NCBI GenBank assembly: GCA_030613125.1
Contig: JAUWMO010000164.1
Location: 1-7,451, forward strand
Direction: 5' to 3'
Origin: Bacteroidota bacterium
GTDB lineage: Bacteria > Bacteroidota > Bacteroidia > Bacteroidales > VadinHA17
Length of the DNA stretch: 7,451 nucleotides
The notes under the pieces are model-generated. The model saw only the letters and a program-made list of their open reading frames with translations. It was not told where the DNA came from and made no database searches. A program made the translations under genes and the position numbers. Positions 1-6,444 of the stretch are shown here, piece after piece (the first letter of the stretch is position 1; each line of letters opens with the position of its first letter).

Positions 1-405
1 TACAGGTCTGTAAAGAATTCCTGATAAGTTCACAGGTGAACCGTGTGAAAGATGTCCCCCATGCGAAAGGTCAAGACCCAAAAAAGTATCTCCCGGTTTC
101 AGCACTGTTAAAAACACCGCAGCATTGGCCTGGGCACCCGAATGAGGCTGAACATTTACATATTCCGCATTAAACATCTCTTTTAGCCTGTCAATAGCCA
201 ACTGTTCAGTCTGATCGACAATATCACACCCACCATAATACCGATGTCCCGGATATCCCTCTGCATATTTATTCGTAAGAACAGATCCCATGGCTTCAAG
301 TACCTGAGGGCTGACAAAATTCTCTGAAGCAATTAGTTCTATACCATTAAGCTGTCGCTGATATTCCTTTTCTATCAGGTCAAAGGCAAGTTTGTCTTTT
401 TTCAT
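1..405 (-). CDS. glyA: Serine hydroxymethyltransferase, N-terminal part (cut by window edge)
   Basis: This is the first 135 residues of GlyA, the cytoplasmic PLP enzyme that interconverts serine plus tetrahydrofolate with glycine plus 5,10-methylene-tetrahydrofolate, the main source of one-carbon units. Visible family motifs in order are IASENFVSP (residues 25-33), the block TNKYAEGYPGHRYYGG (44-59, with the conserved Tyr47 and Glu49), the PLP-phosphate loop HSGAQAN (88-94), and DLSHGGHLSHGSPVN (112-126). The PLP-binding lysine lies further on, outside the window. Full-length GlyA is about 420-430 residues, so roughly a third is present. The ATG at 405-403 is chosen because the family motifs begin at the usual distance and an AAGGA sequence lies 5 nt upstream, one of the few Shine-Dalgarno-like sites here. 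A -7 type promoter box lies 23 nt upstream. No frameshift is seen in the visible part. Confidence 0.97.
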   Translation of the reverse strand, partial: MKKDKLAFDLIEKEYQRQLNGIELIASENFVSPQVLEAMGSVLTNKYAEGYPGHRYYGGCDIVDQTEQLAIDRLKEMFNAEYVNVQPHSGAQANAAVFLTVLKPGDTFLGLDLSHGGHLSHGSPVNLSGILYRPV

Positions 406-428
406 GGTAATCCTTAAAATTTTAGCTG

Positions 429-436
429 CAAAGGTA
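429..436 (-). promoter_or_regulatory. Bacteroidota-type -7 promoter box for glyA
   Basis: On the minus strand this reads TACCTTTG, an exact match to TAnnTTTG, the -7 element known from Bacteroides promoters. It ends 23 nt before the glyA ATG, so transcription would start near 422, leaving a leader of about 17 nt that includes AAGGA. The -33 element is weak: only a T-rich run is present at the expected distance, with no TTG. The call rests on the exact -7 match and its position. Confidence 0.65.
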
Positions 437-451
437 AATTATTCGTCTAAG

Positions 452-474
452 AAAAAAAATCCACTTTTAGTGGA
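452..474 (-). terminator. Rho-independent-like terminator reading towards glyA
   Basis: Read on the minus strand, a 6-bp perfect stem (TCCACT, loop AAA, AGTGGA; 474-460) is followed at once by eight Ts (459-452). It would end leftward transcription from the ClC genes before it enters the glyA promoter at 436-429. The stem is short, it lies about 280 nt past the last ClC stop codon, and part of it overlaps the GxxExxY gene relic on the other strand. It could therefore be a chance product of that old coding sequence. Confidence 0.45.
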
Positions 475-643
475 AGATGAAATAATAATTGAAATAAAAG
501 TTGTATATGTCATTTTGCCCGTTCATAAAGCACAAATCATTTCGTATTTAGAACTTCCCGAAAAAAAGCTGGGCTTTTTGATTAAGTTCAATGTTACGTT
601 ACTGAAACAAGGATTCAGGCGTTTTGTAAATGATTTTTTTTAA
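464..643 (+). pseudogene. C-terminal remnant of a GxxExxY (PDDEXK_3-like) protein
   Basis: The frame 464-643 encodes about 59 residues that match the C-terminal half of GxxExxY proteins as I know them. It begins LLVEDEIIIEIK, containing the D/E-rich strand and the E-x-K nuclease-type motif (codons 491-499). It continues with ILPVHKAQIISYLEL, then KKLGFLIKFNV and LLKQGFRRFVN, ending at a TAA. Intact family members are about 120-130 residues and carry the naming GxxExxY motif near the N-terminus; that half is missing. Upstream the frame stays open only by running back over the glyA promoter and start codon to an ATG at 392, so no credible start exists. The family is common in Bacteroidota, its in vivo role is uncertain, and it resembles PD-(D/E)XK nuclease folds. 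I read this as a truncated relic. No database search was run. Confidence 0.75.
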
Positions 644-755
644 TTAGACGTTTTTGATTTTTTTCAGGATTTTTCTATGGATAGTTATCAATAAATTATG
701 CTGATTATTAACACTTTATGTTATTAGTGAATGCCCCGAATTACCTTCCCTTCCC
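644..755. other. AT-rich spacer downstream of the ClC pair
   Basis: This stretch lies between the end of the GxxExxY relic and the stop codon of the second ClC gene. It is AT-rich, has no open frame of note, and shows only a weak, interrupted inverted repeat near 680-710 and a small TTCCC duplication near 746-755. No convincing terminator directly follows the ClC stop codon. Confidence 0.5.
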
Positions 756-2525
756 TTATGAAACCTCTACTAAGACTTTCCTGTAAGCAGAAAAAATTCG
801 TGATTTTGAAACAAATCCTATGTACTTACCCTGATCAGTTACCGGCAGATTCCATGCACCGGTCTCCTTGAATTTGTCCAGAACAGTTTCCATACTGTCA
901 GATGGTGACAGGCTGGCTGCAGGTGTAATCATAAGTTCCCTTATAAAAGTCGTTTTATACATTTCATGCCGGAACATAATTTCCCTTATATTATCAAGCG
1001 AAACAACCCCTAACAGTATTTTATCTTCATCAACAACCGGAAAAACATTCCTTTTCGATTTTGACACACTTTTCACCAGTTCACTAAGGGTATCATCTGG
1101 GTGGACACGAGAAAAATCTTTTTCAATTTCCTTCTGCCAATTCATAAGTGTGAGTACGGCCTTATCTTTGTTATGGGTGATCAATTCACCCCGTTTTGCA
1201 AGACGTTTAGTATATATAGAATGGGGCTCAAAATACATTATGGTAAGGTACGATATAGTTGATGTAATTATTAATGGTATAAGCAATCTGTATCCCCCGG
1301 TTATTTCAGCTATCAGAAATATTCCGGTTAAAGGTGCATGCATAACTCCGGCCATTAAACCAGCCATTCCTGCCAGTGTGAAATTACTGGTAGAAATATA
1401 TATTCCCGGAACTTCGTTAACCAATCTTGAAAAGAAAAATCCTGCCACACCACCGGTAAAAAGAGAAGGAGCGAATATACCTCCTACTCCTCCGGCACCT
1501 GTTGTTACTGCCATGGCTATAACTTTAAAAACAATTATCAGGCCTAAATAGGTCAGAAACCAACCATGATATTCAAAAATTGAATAGAACAAACTCTTTT
1601 CGACTATGTAATAACTTTGTCCATTCAGAAGTGCGGAGATTGTTTCATATCCTTCTCCATATAAAGAGGGAAATAAGAAAATTAAAATACCCAGAATTAA
1701 TCCACCGGAAATAATTCGTATTGAGGCCTTCCGAACTTTGGAGAATCCCGATTCAATAGCCATAGTCATCCGTGTGAAATAGAATGATATCAGACCGGTA
1801 AAGATTCCTAATAAAATATAAAAGGGTATATCATTCATTGCGTAAGCCTCTTTCAGATCGAATGAAAATAAAACGCTTTTTCCCATAAGAAGAAAAGCCA
1901 TTATAGTCCCTGTAACAGATGAAATTAAAAGGGGAACAATTGATGAAAGGGTCAGATCCAGCATTAAAACCTCAAGCGTGAAAACTACTCCTGCTATGGG
2001 GGCCTGAAATATTCCGGCAATAGCTCCTGCAGCCCCACAACCGAGTAATAAAGTTCTATCCTTATAGTTCATCCTGAGCCATCTTCCCAATGAAGATCCA
2101 AGCGAGGCTCCTGTAAGTACAATTGGAGCCTCAGAACCAACAGATCCGCCTGCACCAATGGTGATCGTGCTTGCCACCATTGAAGAATAGTTATTATGTG
2201 ATTTTATAATACTGCTTTTTTTTGATATGGCAAATAATATCCTGGATACGCCATGGCTGATATTATCACGTACAACAAACTTTACAAAAAGTGCTGTAAG
2301 AATGATTCCGAGAAAAGGGAAAACAAGATACCAAAGACTGCTGCTTTCTATATCAAATCCCCGGGTAAGAAAATTTCGGGTGTAATGGATCGTGGTTTTA
2401 AGCAGAACTGCTGCCAGCCCACTGAAAACTCCAACCACAAAACTCATAACCAACAGGAATTGCTGCGGGGGAATATGTCTGGCTCGCCAGATAAAAATTT
2501 TTTTTAGTAGGCCAGTAATATTCAT
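756..2525 (-). CDS. ClC family chloride channel/transporter with two CBS domains (second of pair)
   Basis: This is an inner-membrane ClC anion transport protein of 589 residues: a ClC membrane domain (about residues 25-435) followed by a cytoplasmic CBS pair (about 455-518 and 526-585), which in this family often senses nucleotides. Filter regions are SHGVS (90-94, in place of the GSGIP of E. coli ClcA), GSEAP (130-134, with the gating glutamate Glu132 kept but the next Gly changed to Ala), GIFAP (349-353) and the anion-coordinating Tyr412 in ITGGYRLLIP. The internal proton glutamate of ClcA (Glu203) aligns with Val186 in FTLEVLM, as in eukaryotic ClC channels. A C-terminal CBS pair is usual for this subgroup. 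The ATG at 2525 is the only start that keeps the N-terminal helix and lies just after a TAnnTTTG box. It follows its paralogue by 48 bp. Whether it is a channel or a Cl-/H+ exchanger cannot be settled from sequence. Confidence 0.93.
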   Translation of the reverse strand: MNITGLLKKIFIWRARHIPPQQFLLVMSFVVGVFSGLAAVLLKTTIHYTRNFLTRGFDIESSSLWYLVFPFLGIILTALFVKFVVRDNISHGVSRILFAISKKSSIIKSHNNYSSMVASTITIGAGGSVGSEAPIVLTGASLGSSLGRWLRMNYKDRTLLLGCGAAGAIAGIFQAPIAGVVFTLEVLMLDLTLSSIVPLLISSVTGTIMAFLLMGKSVLFSFDLKEAYAMNDIPFYILLGIFTGLISFYFTRMTMAIESGFSKVRKASIRIISGGLILGILIFLFPSLYGEGYETISALLNGQSYYIVEKSLFYSIFEYHGWFLTYLGLIIVFKVIAMAVTTGAGGVGGIFAPSLFTGGVAGFFFSRLVNEVPGIYISTSNFTLAGMAGLMAGVMHAPLTGIFLIAEITGGYRLLIPLIITSTISYLTIMYFEPHSIYTKRLAKRGELITHNKDKAVLTLMNWQKEIEKDFSRVHPDDTLSELVKSVSKSKRNVFPVVDEDKILLGVVSLDNIREIMFRHEMYKTTFIRELMITPAASLSPSDSMETVLDKFKETGAWNLPVTDQGKYIGFVSKSRIFSAYRKVLVEVS

Positions 2526-2532
2526 TGCGGTG

Positions 2533-2540
2533 CAAAAATA
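2533..2540 (-). promoter_or_regulatory. Bacteroidota-type -7 box in front of the second ClC gene
   Basis: On the minus strand this reads TATTTTTG, matching TAnnTTTG, within the 48-bp gap between the two ClC genes. Only 7 nt separate it from the ATG at 2525, so the start site would fall on or next to the start codon. No TTG is seen at the -33 position. The match is exact, but such AT-rich octamers also occur by chance in this genome. Confidence 0.45.
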
Positions 2541-2573
2541 ATAATATTTAAAGGAAAGTCAGAGCTTGTAAGA

Positions 2574-4352
2574 TCAATCCTCAGAAAACTCCTTTATCAG
2601 GGTTCTGTATTTGGAAAACACATTAGCTCTTGAAACAAAACCAATATATTTTCCATCCTCAATAACAGGCAGATTATAATTAGATGATGTTTGAAATTTA
2701 TGGGCTACTTCTTCCATTGATTCTTTTGGTGATACTGAAGGTACCGGCATAAACATCAAATCACGTACATAGGTATTGTCATATAATTCAGGTCTGAAAA
2801 CTATATGCCTGATATCATTCACCCATACAACTCCCAATAAATGATTCTCTGTATCGATAACCGGAAAAATATTCCTCTGTGACTTTGAAATCACTTGCAC
2901 TAATTCACCTAATGTAGCATCAGGCTTAACTGTATTAAAATTTGTCTCAATCAAATGAGTCACTTCCATAAGTGAAAGTACTGTTTTATCCTGATCGTGA
3001 GTAAATAATTCACCTCGTTTGGCAAGCTGATATGTATAAACAGATGTTGGTTGAAACAGGCGGACCGTAGCATACGAAATGGTAGCTGTTATCATTAGAG
3101 GTATTAAAAGTGCATAACCACTGGTTATTTCAGCAATAAGGAATATACCGGTAAGGGGTGCATGAATTACACCTGAGATCAAACCTCCCATTGCTACAAG
3201 GGCAAAATTCTTTTCATTAAGATTGGCACCAAAATAGTTCATGACCGTAGCAAACAACAAACCGGTGTTAACACCAACAAAAAGCGAAGGTGCAAAAACA
3301 CCTCCGACCCCACCACCCCCAAAAGTAACAGAAGTGGCAACTACCTTAAACAAGATCACAAGTAGTAAAACTCCTGCCATGAGAAAAAACTCTCTTTCAT
3401 ACCCTGCATAAAAAGTATTTTCAAAGAGGTAACCAGTATCTCCTTGAAGAGCACTATTAATCACATCATACCCTTCGCCGTAAAATGAGGGAAAAAGAAA
3501 GATCAGTGAGCCTAAGGCAATGCCTCCGATGATCATTTTTATGTACCATGTTGAGATCTTTTCAAATATACCGGCAATAAAAATATAAATACGGGTAAAA
3601 TAGAGTGATACCAGACCTGTAATAATTCCAAGTCCCAGATAATACGGTATTTCAGATAAGTTAAATGATTCAACAATATGAAACGAATATAAAGTGTTCT
3701 GACCCAGAAATAAATACGATGTAATAACACCGGTAACCGAAGAAATTAACAAAGGAATAACAGAGGCCATGGTTAGATTGAGCATTATTACCTCTAGCGC
3801 AAAAACTATTGCTGCTATGGGAGCTTTAAAAATAGCTGCCATAGCTCCTGCAGATGCACATCCCAGCATTAAGGTAACCTGCCTGTAGTTTAATCTTAAC
3901 AGTCGTGCCAGGTTCGATCCTATAGCTGCCCCGGTAGCTACAGTAGGCCCCTCTAACCCGACTGAGCCTCCAAACCCAACCGTTATAGAACTTGCCACCA
4001 CAGAAGAAAAAATATTGTGTGATCGTATCTTACCGTTTCTTTTTGATATGGAATACAATACTGTTGGTATTCCGTGATCGACTTTTTTCCTCAGTATAAA
4101 TTTTACAAAAATTGCAACAAGCAATAACCCTATCAGCGGTAATAAAAGATAAAGGAAGAAGTGCTCTGAAAACTCAATATGATTCTCAAATGCATTTCTG
4201 ATGAAACGAACAAGATTTTTGATTATAACAGCGGCCAATCCTGCTAAAAAACCAATCATAGCGCTCAGTATCATAATAAACTGTCTGTCTTTTATGTACC
4301 TGATCCGCCATCTGTATATTTTCAGAAGTAGTCTTCCTCTCTGCATTCGCAT
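2574..4352 (-). CDS. ClC family chloride channel/transporter with two CBS domains (first of pair)
   Basis: This is an inner-membrane ClC protein of 592 residues, a paralogue of the gene that follows it (about half the residues look identical by eye). The membrane domain spans about residues 25-435 and the CBS pair about 457-521 and 528-589. Filter motifs are DHGIP (92-96; Ser107 of ClcA replaced by His93), GLEGP (132-136; gating Glu134), GVFAP (351-355) and Tyr413 in ITSGYALLIP. The Glu203 position of ClcA is Val188 in FALEVIM. A glycine-rich run FGGGGVGG (344-351) precedes GVFAP. The ATG at 4352 is preferred; the frame extends to a TTG at 4361, but that lies inside the promoter box, and an ATG at 4346 is also possible. 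It is the first gene of a probable two-gene unit, divergent from the M16 genes across about 850 bp. Confidence 0.93.
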   Translation of the reverse strand: MRMQRGRLLLKIYRWRIRYIKDRQFIMILSAMIGFLAGLAAVIIKNLVRFIRNAFENHIEFSEHFFLYLLLPLIGLLLVAIFVKFILRKKVDHGIPTVLYSISKRNGKIRSHNIFSSVVASSITVGFGGSVGLEGPTVATGAAIGSNLARLLRLNYRQVTLMLGCASAGAMAAIFKAPIAAIVFALEVIMLNLTMASVIPLLISSVTGVITSYLFLGQNTLYSFHIVESFNLSEIPYYLGLGIITGLVSLYFTRIYIFIAGIFEKISTWYIKMIIGGIALGSLIFLFPSFYGEGYDVINSALQGDTGYLFENTFYAGYEREFFLMAGVLLLVILFKVVATSVTFGGGGVGGVFAPSLFVGVNTGLLFATVMNYFGANLNEKNFALVAMGGLISGVIHAPLTGIFLIAEITSGYALLIPLMITATISYATVRLFQPTSVYTYQLAKRGELFTHDQDKTVLSLMEVTHLIETNFNTVKPDATLGELVQVISKSQRNIFPVIDTENHLLGVVWVNDIRHIVFRPELYDNTYVRDLMFMPVPSVSPKESMEEVAHKFQTSSNYNLPVIEDGKYIGFVSRANVFSKYRTLIKEFSED

Positions 4353-4358
4353 AGCTAA

Positions 4359-4366
4359 CAAAGATA
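4359..4366 (-). promoter_or_regulatory. Bacteroidota-type -7 box in front of the first ClC gene
   Basis: On the minus strand this reads TATCTTTG, an exact TAnnTTTG match. It ends 6 nt before the ATG at 4352, putting the expected start site at or beside that codon. It overlaps the upstream TTG (4361) and so argues against using it as the start. A TTTTG sequence (4382-4378) lies upstream but is closer than the usual -33 spacing. Confidence 0.5.
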
Positions 4367-4488
4367 ATATCCTGAGTCAAAATTATACATAAAGGCCCCT
4401 TAATTTGCATGAATATTATATATATTTTTTATTCATATAACTTTCAGATACTGTATCTTCTGACAGAAACAAGCCAGAATATCTTGTT

Positions 4489-4498
4489 ACTACGTAGT
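4489..4498. repeat. Perfect 10-bp palindrome
   Basis: ACTACGTAGT is a perfect dyad, immediately next to a 6-bp stem hairpin (4468-4488), about 140 bp upstream of the first ClC start. It could be an operator half-site pair, but its distance from the promoter box is large and there is no second copy in the window to support a function. Confidence 0.2.
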
Positions 4499-4766
4499 TC
4501 TCTACTGTTATTACGCTGTTTTTCAATAATATCGGTGATCTGGGAATTTCTATTTTTGTGGTAAGCCAAAAAAAGGTATTACAGAATTTACTCACCTGAA
4601 AGTCAAAATATCTGGTTTTATTCAATATTTTTTCTCTGTTAGTTATTATGCCAGGTTAATTTCTAATTTTATAACCTGTTAAAAGAATTTAATGAGGGGA
4701 GAAACAAACTCTGTCAATAACATAGCTTCGAAAATTTAAAAAACTGGTATTATCAAAGTTATCTGC

Positions 4767-4774
4767 TAATTTTG
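4767..4774 (+). promoter_or_regulatory. Possible -7 box before the repeat-bounded segment
   Basis: TAATTTTG matches TAnnTTTG on the plus strand, 16 nt before the left GGCTRA array. It could drive transcription of the repeat-bounded segment or, with a long leader, of the M16 genes over 400 bp downstream. There is no TTG at the -33 position. About one such match is expected by chance in a stretch this long and AT-rich. Confidence 0.2.
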
Positions 4775-4790
4775 AAATGAATTAATATTA

Positions 4791-4810
4791 GGCTGAGGCT
4801 AAGGCTGAGG
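4791..4810 (+). repeat. GGCTRA hexamer array, left arm of an inverted pair
   Basis: The sequence GGCTGAGGCTAAGGCTGAGG is three and a third tandem copies of GGCTRA. Its reverse complement reappears at 5147-5160: 13 of 14 bases match GGCTGAGGCTAAGG here to GGCTAAGGCTAAGG there. The arms are separated by 336 bp. Confidence 0.8.
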
Positions 4811-4848
4811 AAAGTATTAGGTTTAAGTAGTTTATATCTATATAATAA

Positions 4849-5061
4849 GAGATTAAAGATTTTACCAAGGAAATAAAGGCGGAATATATAACAGGGAAAA
4901 TAACGTTACGTGAGCTATTCCTTTTGTATTTGGCATCATATTTAGCTTGGTATATGAGAGAAATATGGGCCTATGGTTTGTTTTCTAACAGATTACCTGG
5001 GAAGTTAGTACCACTGGTAAGAAAGGCCCTAAAACAAAAAAAAAAGGGCAAGCTTGCATGA
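4849..5061 (+). other. 70-codon open frame without a start, inside the repeat-bounded segment
   Basis: From 4849 (just after two in-frame stops) to the TGA at 5059-5061 the plus strand is open for 70 codons. The predicted peptide looks protein-like: a charged N-terminal part ending ITGKITLRELF, an aromatic amphipathic stretch (LASYLAWYMREIWAYGLF, about residues 29-46), then NRLPGKLVPLVRKAL and a lysine-rich tail. There is no ATG before residue 36 (codon 4954), and a TTG at 4924 would lose the first third. I do not recognise it. It may be a small gene whose start has been lost, a relic, or chance. An A-run at 5036-5045 near the end could also hide a frameshift. Confidence 0.25.
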
Positions 5062-5121
5062 AAACAAAAAACAAGATAAATTGAATTTAATAGCTCATAT
5101 TCTGAAACCTTGGCTTAAGCA

Positions 5122-5160
5122 TAAGGCTATGATATGCAGTCAAATTCCTTAGCCTTAGCC
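5122..5160 (+). repeat. Right arm of the GGCTRA inverted pair, with a local hairpin
   Basis: CCTTAGCCTTAGCC (5147-5160) is the inverted counterpart of the array at 4791-4810. In the same stretch TAAGGCTA (5122-5129) pairs perfectly with TAGCCTTA (5150-5157), an 8-bp stem with a 20-nt loop. The right end can therefore fold locally or pair with the left arm. The related sequence CCTTGGCTTAAGC lies just before it (5108-5120). Confidence 0.7.
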
Positions 5161-5198
5161 TTTAATAAAAAAATAAGCTACTAAAACATAACAGATCT

Positions 5199-6440
5199 AT
5201 GATTCATGTTGATAAATTCACCCTCGAAAACGGATTGCGGGTGATCGTGCACAGAGACATATCTTCCCCTATAGCTGCGGTGAACATACTCTATGATGTT
5301 GGAGCCAGGGATGAAGCTCCCGGGAAAACCGGTTTTGCTCACCTTTTTGAGCATCTGATGTTTGGAGGATCTGTTAATATACCAGTTTATGACGAACCAT
5401 TGCAAAGGGCAGGTGGAGAAAACAATGCCTTTACCAGTAACGATATTACCAACTACTACTTAACCCTGCCAAAAGAAAATCTTGAAACAGGTTTTTGGCT
5501 TGAATCAGACAGGATGCTTGGACTCGGTTTTTCACAACGTAACCTTGATATCCAAAAAAATGTTGTAATTGAAGAATTTAAACAACGTTATCTGAACCAA
5601 CCCTATGGTGATGTCTGGTTATTACTGCGACCACTTGTATATAAAATGCACCCTTACATGTGGCCAACCATTGGAAAAGAAATCAAACATATTGAAAATG
5701 CGAATTTAAATGATGTCAAATCGTTTTTTTATTCACATTATGCTCCTAATAATGCCATCATAACTGTTGCAGGTGATGTGAAACCTGAAAAAGTCTTACA
5801 TCTTGCTGAAAAATGGTTTGGAAATATTGAACCGAGGAAAATACCGGAAAGAGAACTTCCGGCAGAGCCAAGGCAAACTGAAGCACGTAAACAGACAGTT
5901 TACCGTGATGTACCATTAAATGCAATATTCAAGGCATTCCATATGTGTCACAGAAATGAGCCGGAATATCACGCCATAGATCTGACTTCCGATGTCCTGG
6001 CAAACGGGCTTTCATCAAGGTTATATCAAAACCTTGTGAAAAAGGAAAAAAAATTTAGTGAAATAAATGCTTATATTACAGGTAGTATAGATCCTGGTTT
6101 ATTTATCGTTTCAGGAAAGATAATGGAGGGCATTGAACCCGGAGAGGCCGAAATTTCTATCAACAATGAATTGAACAGATTGAAGGAATCCCTGATAGAC
6201 AAAGAGGAACTTGAAAAAGTTAAAAACAAGGTTGAATCCACCTTTATTTTTTCAGAGATCTCAATTCTTAATAAAGCAATAAATCTGACTTATTATGAAT
6301 TGATTGAGGAGGCAGAAGCATTAAATAATGAAATTAATAAATACAGGCAGGTTTCTGCTGATATGATAAGAGATATCTCCATAGATCTGTTTAACGAAGA
6401 TAATTGTTCTACCCTTTACTATTTTACAAATAATAAATAA
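5199..6440 (+). CDS. M16 family zinc metallopeptidase, catalytic subunit
   Basis: This 413-residue protein of the pitrilysin/insulinase clan has one Peptidase_M16 domain (about residues 12-160) and one M16_C domain (about 165-345). The inverted zinc motif is HLFEH (His48, Glu51, His52), followed by the family block GGENNAFTSNDITNYY (72-87). The third zinc ligand is probably Glu126 in VVIEEF, at about the usual distance from HxxEH. The C-terminal domain keeps the SRLYQ element (275-279), but the Arg and Tyr that normally follow at the substrate-binding site are Val and Ser here (aligned by eye with the next gene), so this subunit probably needs a partner. There is no signal peptide: the N-terminus MIHVDKFTLENGLRV enters the domain directly, so it is predicted cytoplasmic. 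The ATG at 5199 fits this; no Shine-Dalgarno is seen. It is followed 56 bp later by its partner. Substrate unknown. Confidence 0.95.
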   Translation: MIHVDKFTLENGLRVIVHRDISSPIAAVNILYDVGARDEAPGKTGFAHLFEHLMFGGSVNIPVYDEPLQRAGGENNAFTSNDITNYYLTLPKENLETGFWLESDRMLGLGFSQRNLDIQKNVVIEEFKQRYLNQPYGDVWLLLRPLVYKMHPYMWPTIGKEIKHIENANLNDVKSFFYSHYAPNNAIITVAGDVKPEKVLHLAEKWFGNIEPRKIPERELPAEPRQTEARKQTVYRDVPLNAIFKAFHMCHRNEPEYHAIDLTSDVLANGLSSRLYQNLVKKEKKFSEINAYITGSIDPGLFIVSGKIMEGIEPGEAEISINNELNRLKESLIDKEELEKVKNKVESTFIFSEISILNKAINLTYYELIEEAEALNNEINKYRQVSADMIRDISIDLFNEDNCSTLYYFTNNK

Positions 6441-6444
6441 GTAA

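Larger units (their letters stand above)
4367..5198. other. Divergent intergenic region between the ClC and M16 genes
   Basis: About 830 bp separate the divergent transcription units, which is long for this genome. The left part (4367-4780) is AT-rich with no credible gene; short open frames on both strands there resemble nothing I know. It contains a small hairpin (AACAAG at 4468-4473 with CTTGTT at 4483-4488) next to a 10-bp palindrome. The right part holds the GGCTRA inverted-repeat segment described separately. No TAnnTTTG box lies close to the start of the M16 gene at 5199, so its promoter is not identified. Confidence 0.6.

Noticed and set aside
563..579. AAAAAGC/GCTTTTT hairpin as a bidirectional terminator
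   Set aside because: The stem has only two G-C pairs and is explained by the KKLGFL codons of the GxxExxY relic, a conserved part of that family.
392..643. An 83-residue gene on the plus strand starting at the ATG at 392
   Set aside because: It would begin inside glyA and run through the glyA promoter. Only the part from about 464 matches a known family, so it is listed as a truncated remnant.
868..1551. 227-residue open frame on the plus strand
   Set aside because: It lies wholly opposite the second ClC gene, whose membrane and CBS motifs are clear, and its peptide resembles no family I know.
4353..4361. TTG at 4361 as the start of the first ClC gene
   Set aside because: It falls inside the TATCTTTG promoter box, and ATG codons follow at 4352 and 4346.
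4416..4625. 69-residue open frame on the minus strand upstream of the first ClC gene
   Set aside because: No recognisable motif, no ribosome binding site or -7 box at its start, and AT-rich composition in which such frames arise by chance.
4849..5061. Four-helix-bundle (23S intervening sequence type) gene inside the repeat-bounded segment
   Set aside because: The segment size fits, but none of the family's usual motifs are visible in any frame I read.
4791..5160. Complete insertion sequence
   Set aside because: No transposase fragment was seen and no target-site duplication was identified around the arms.
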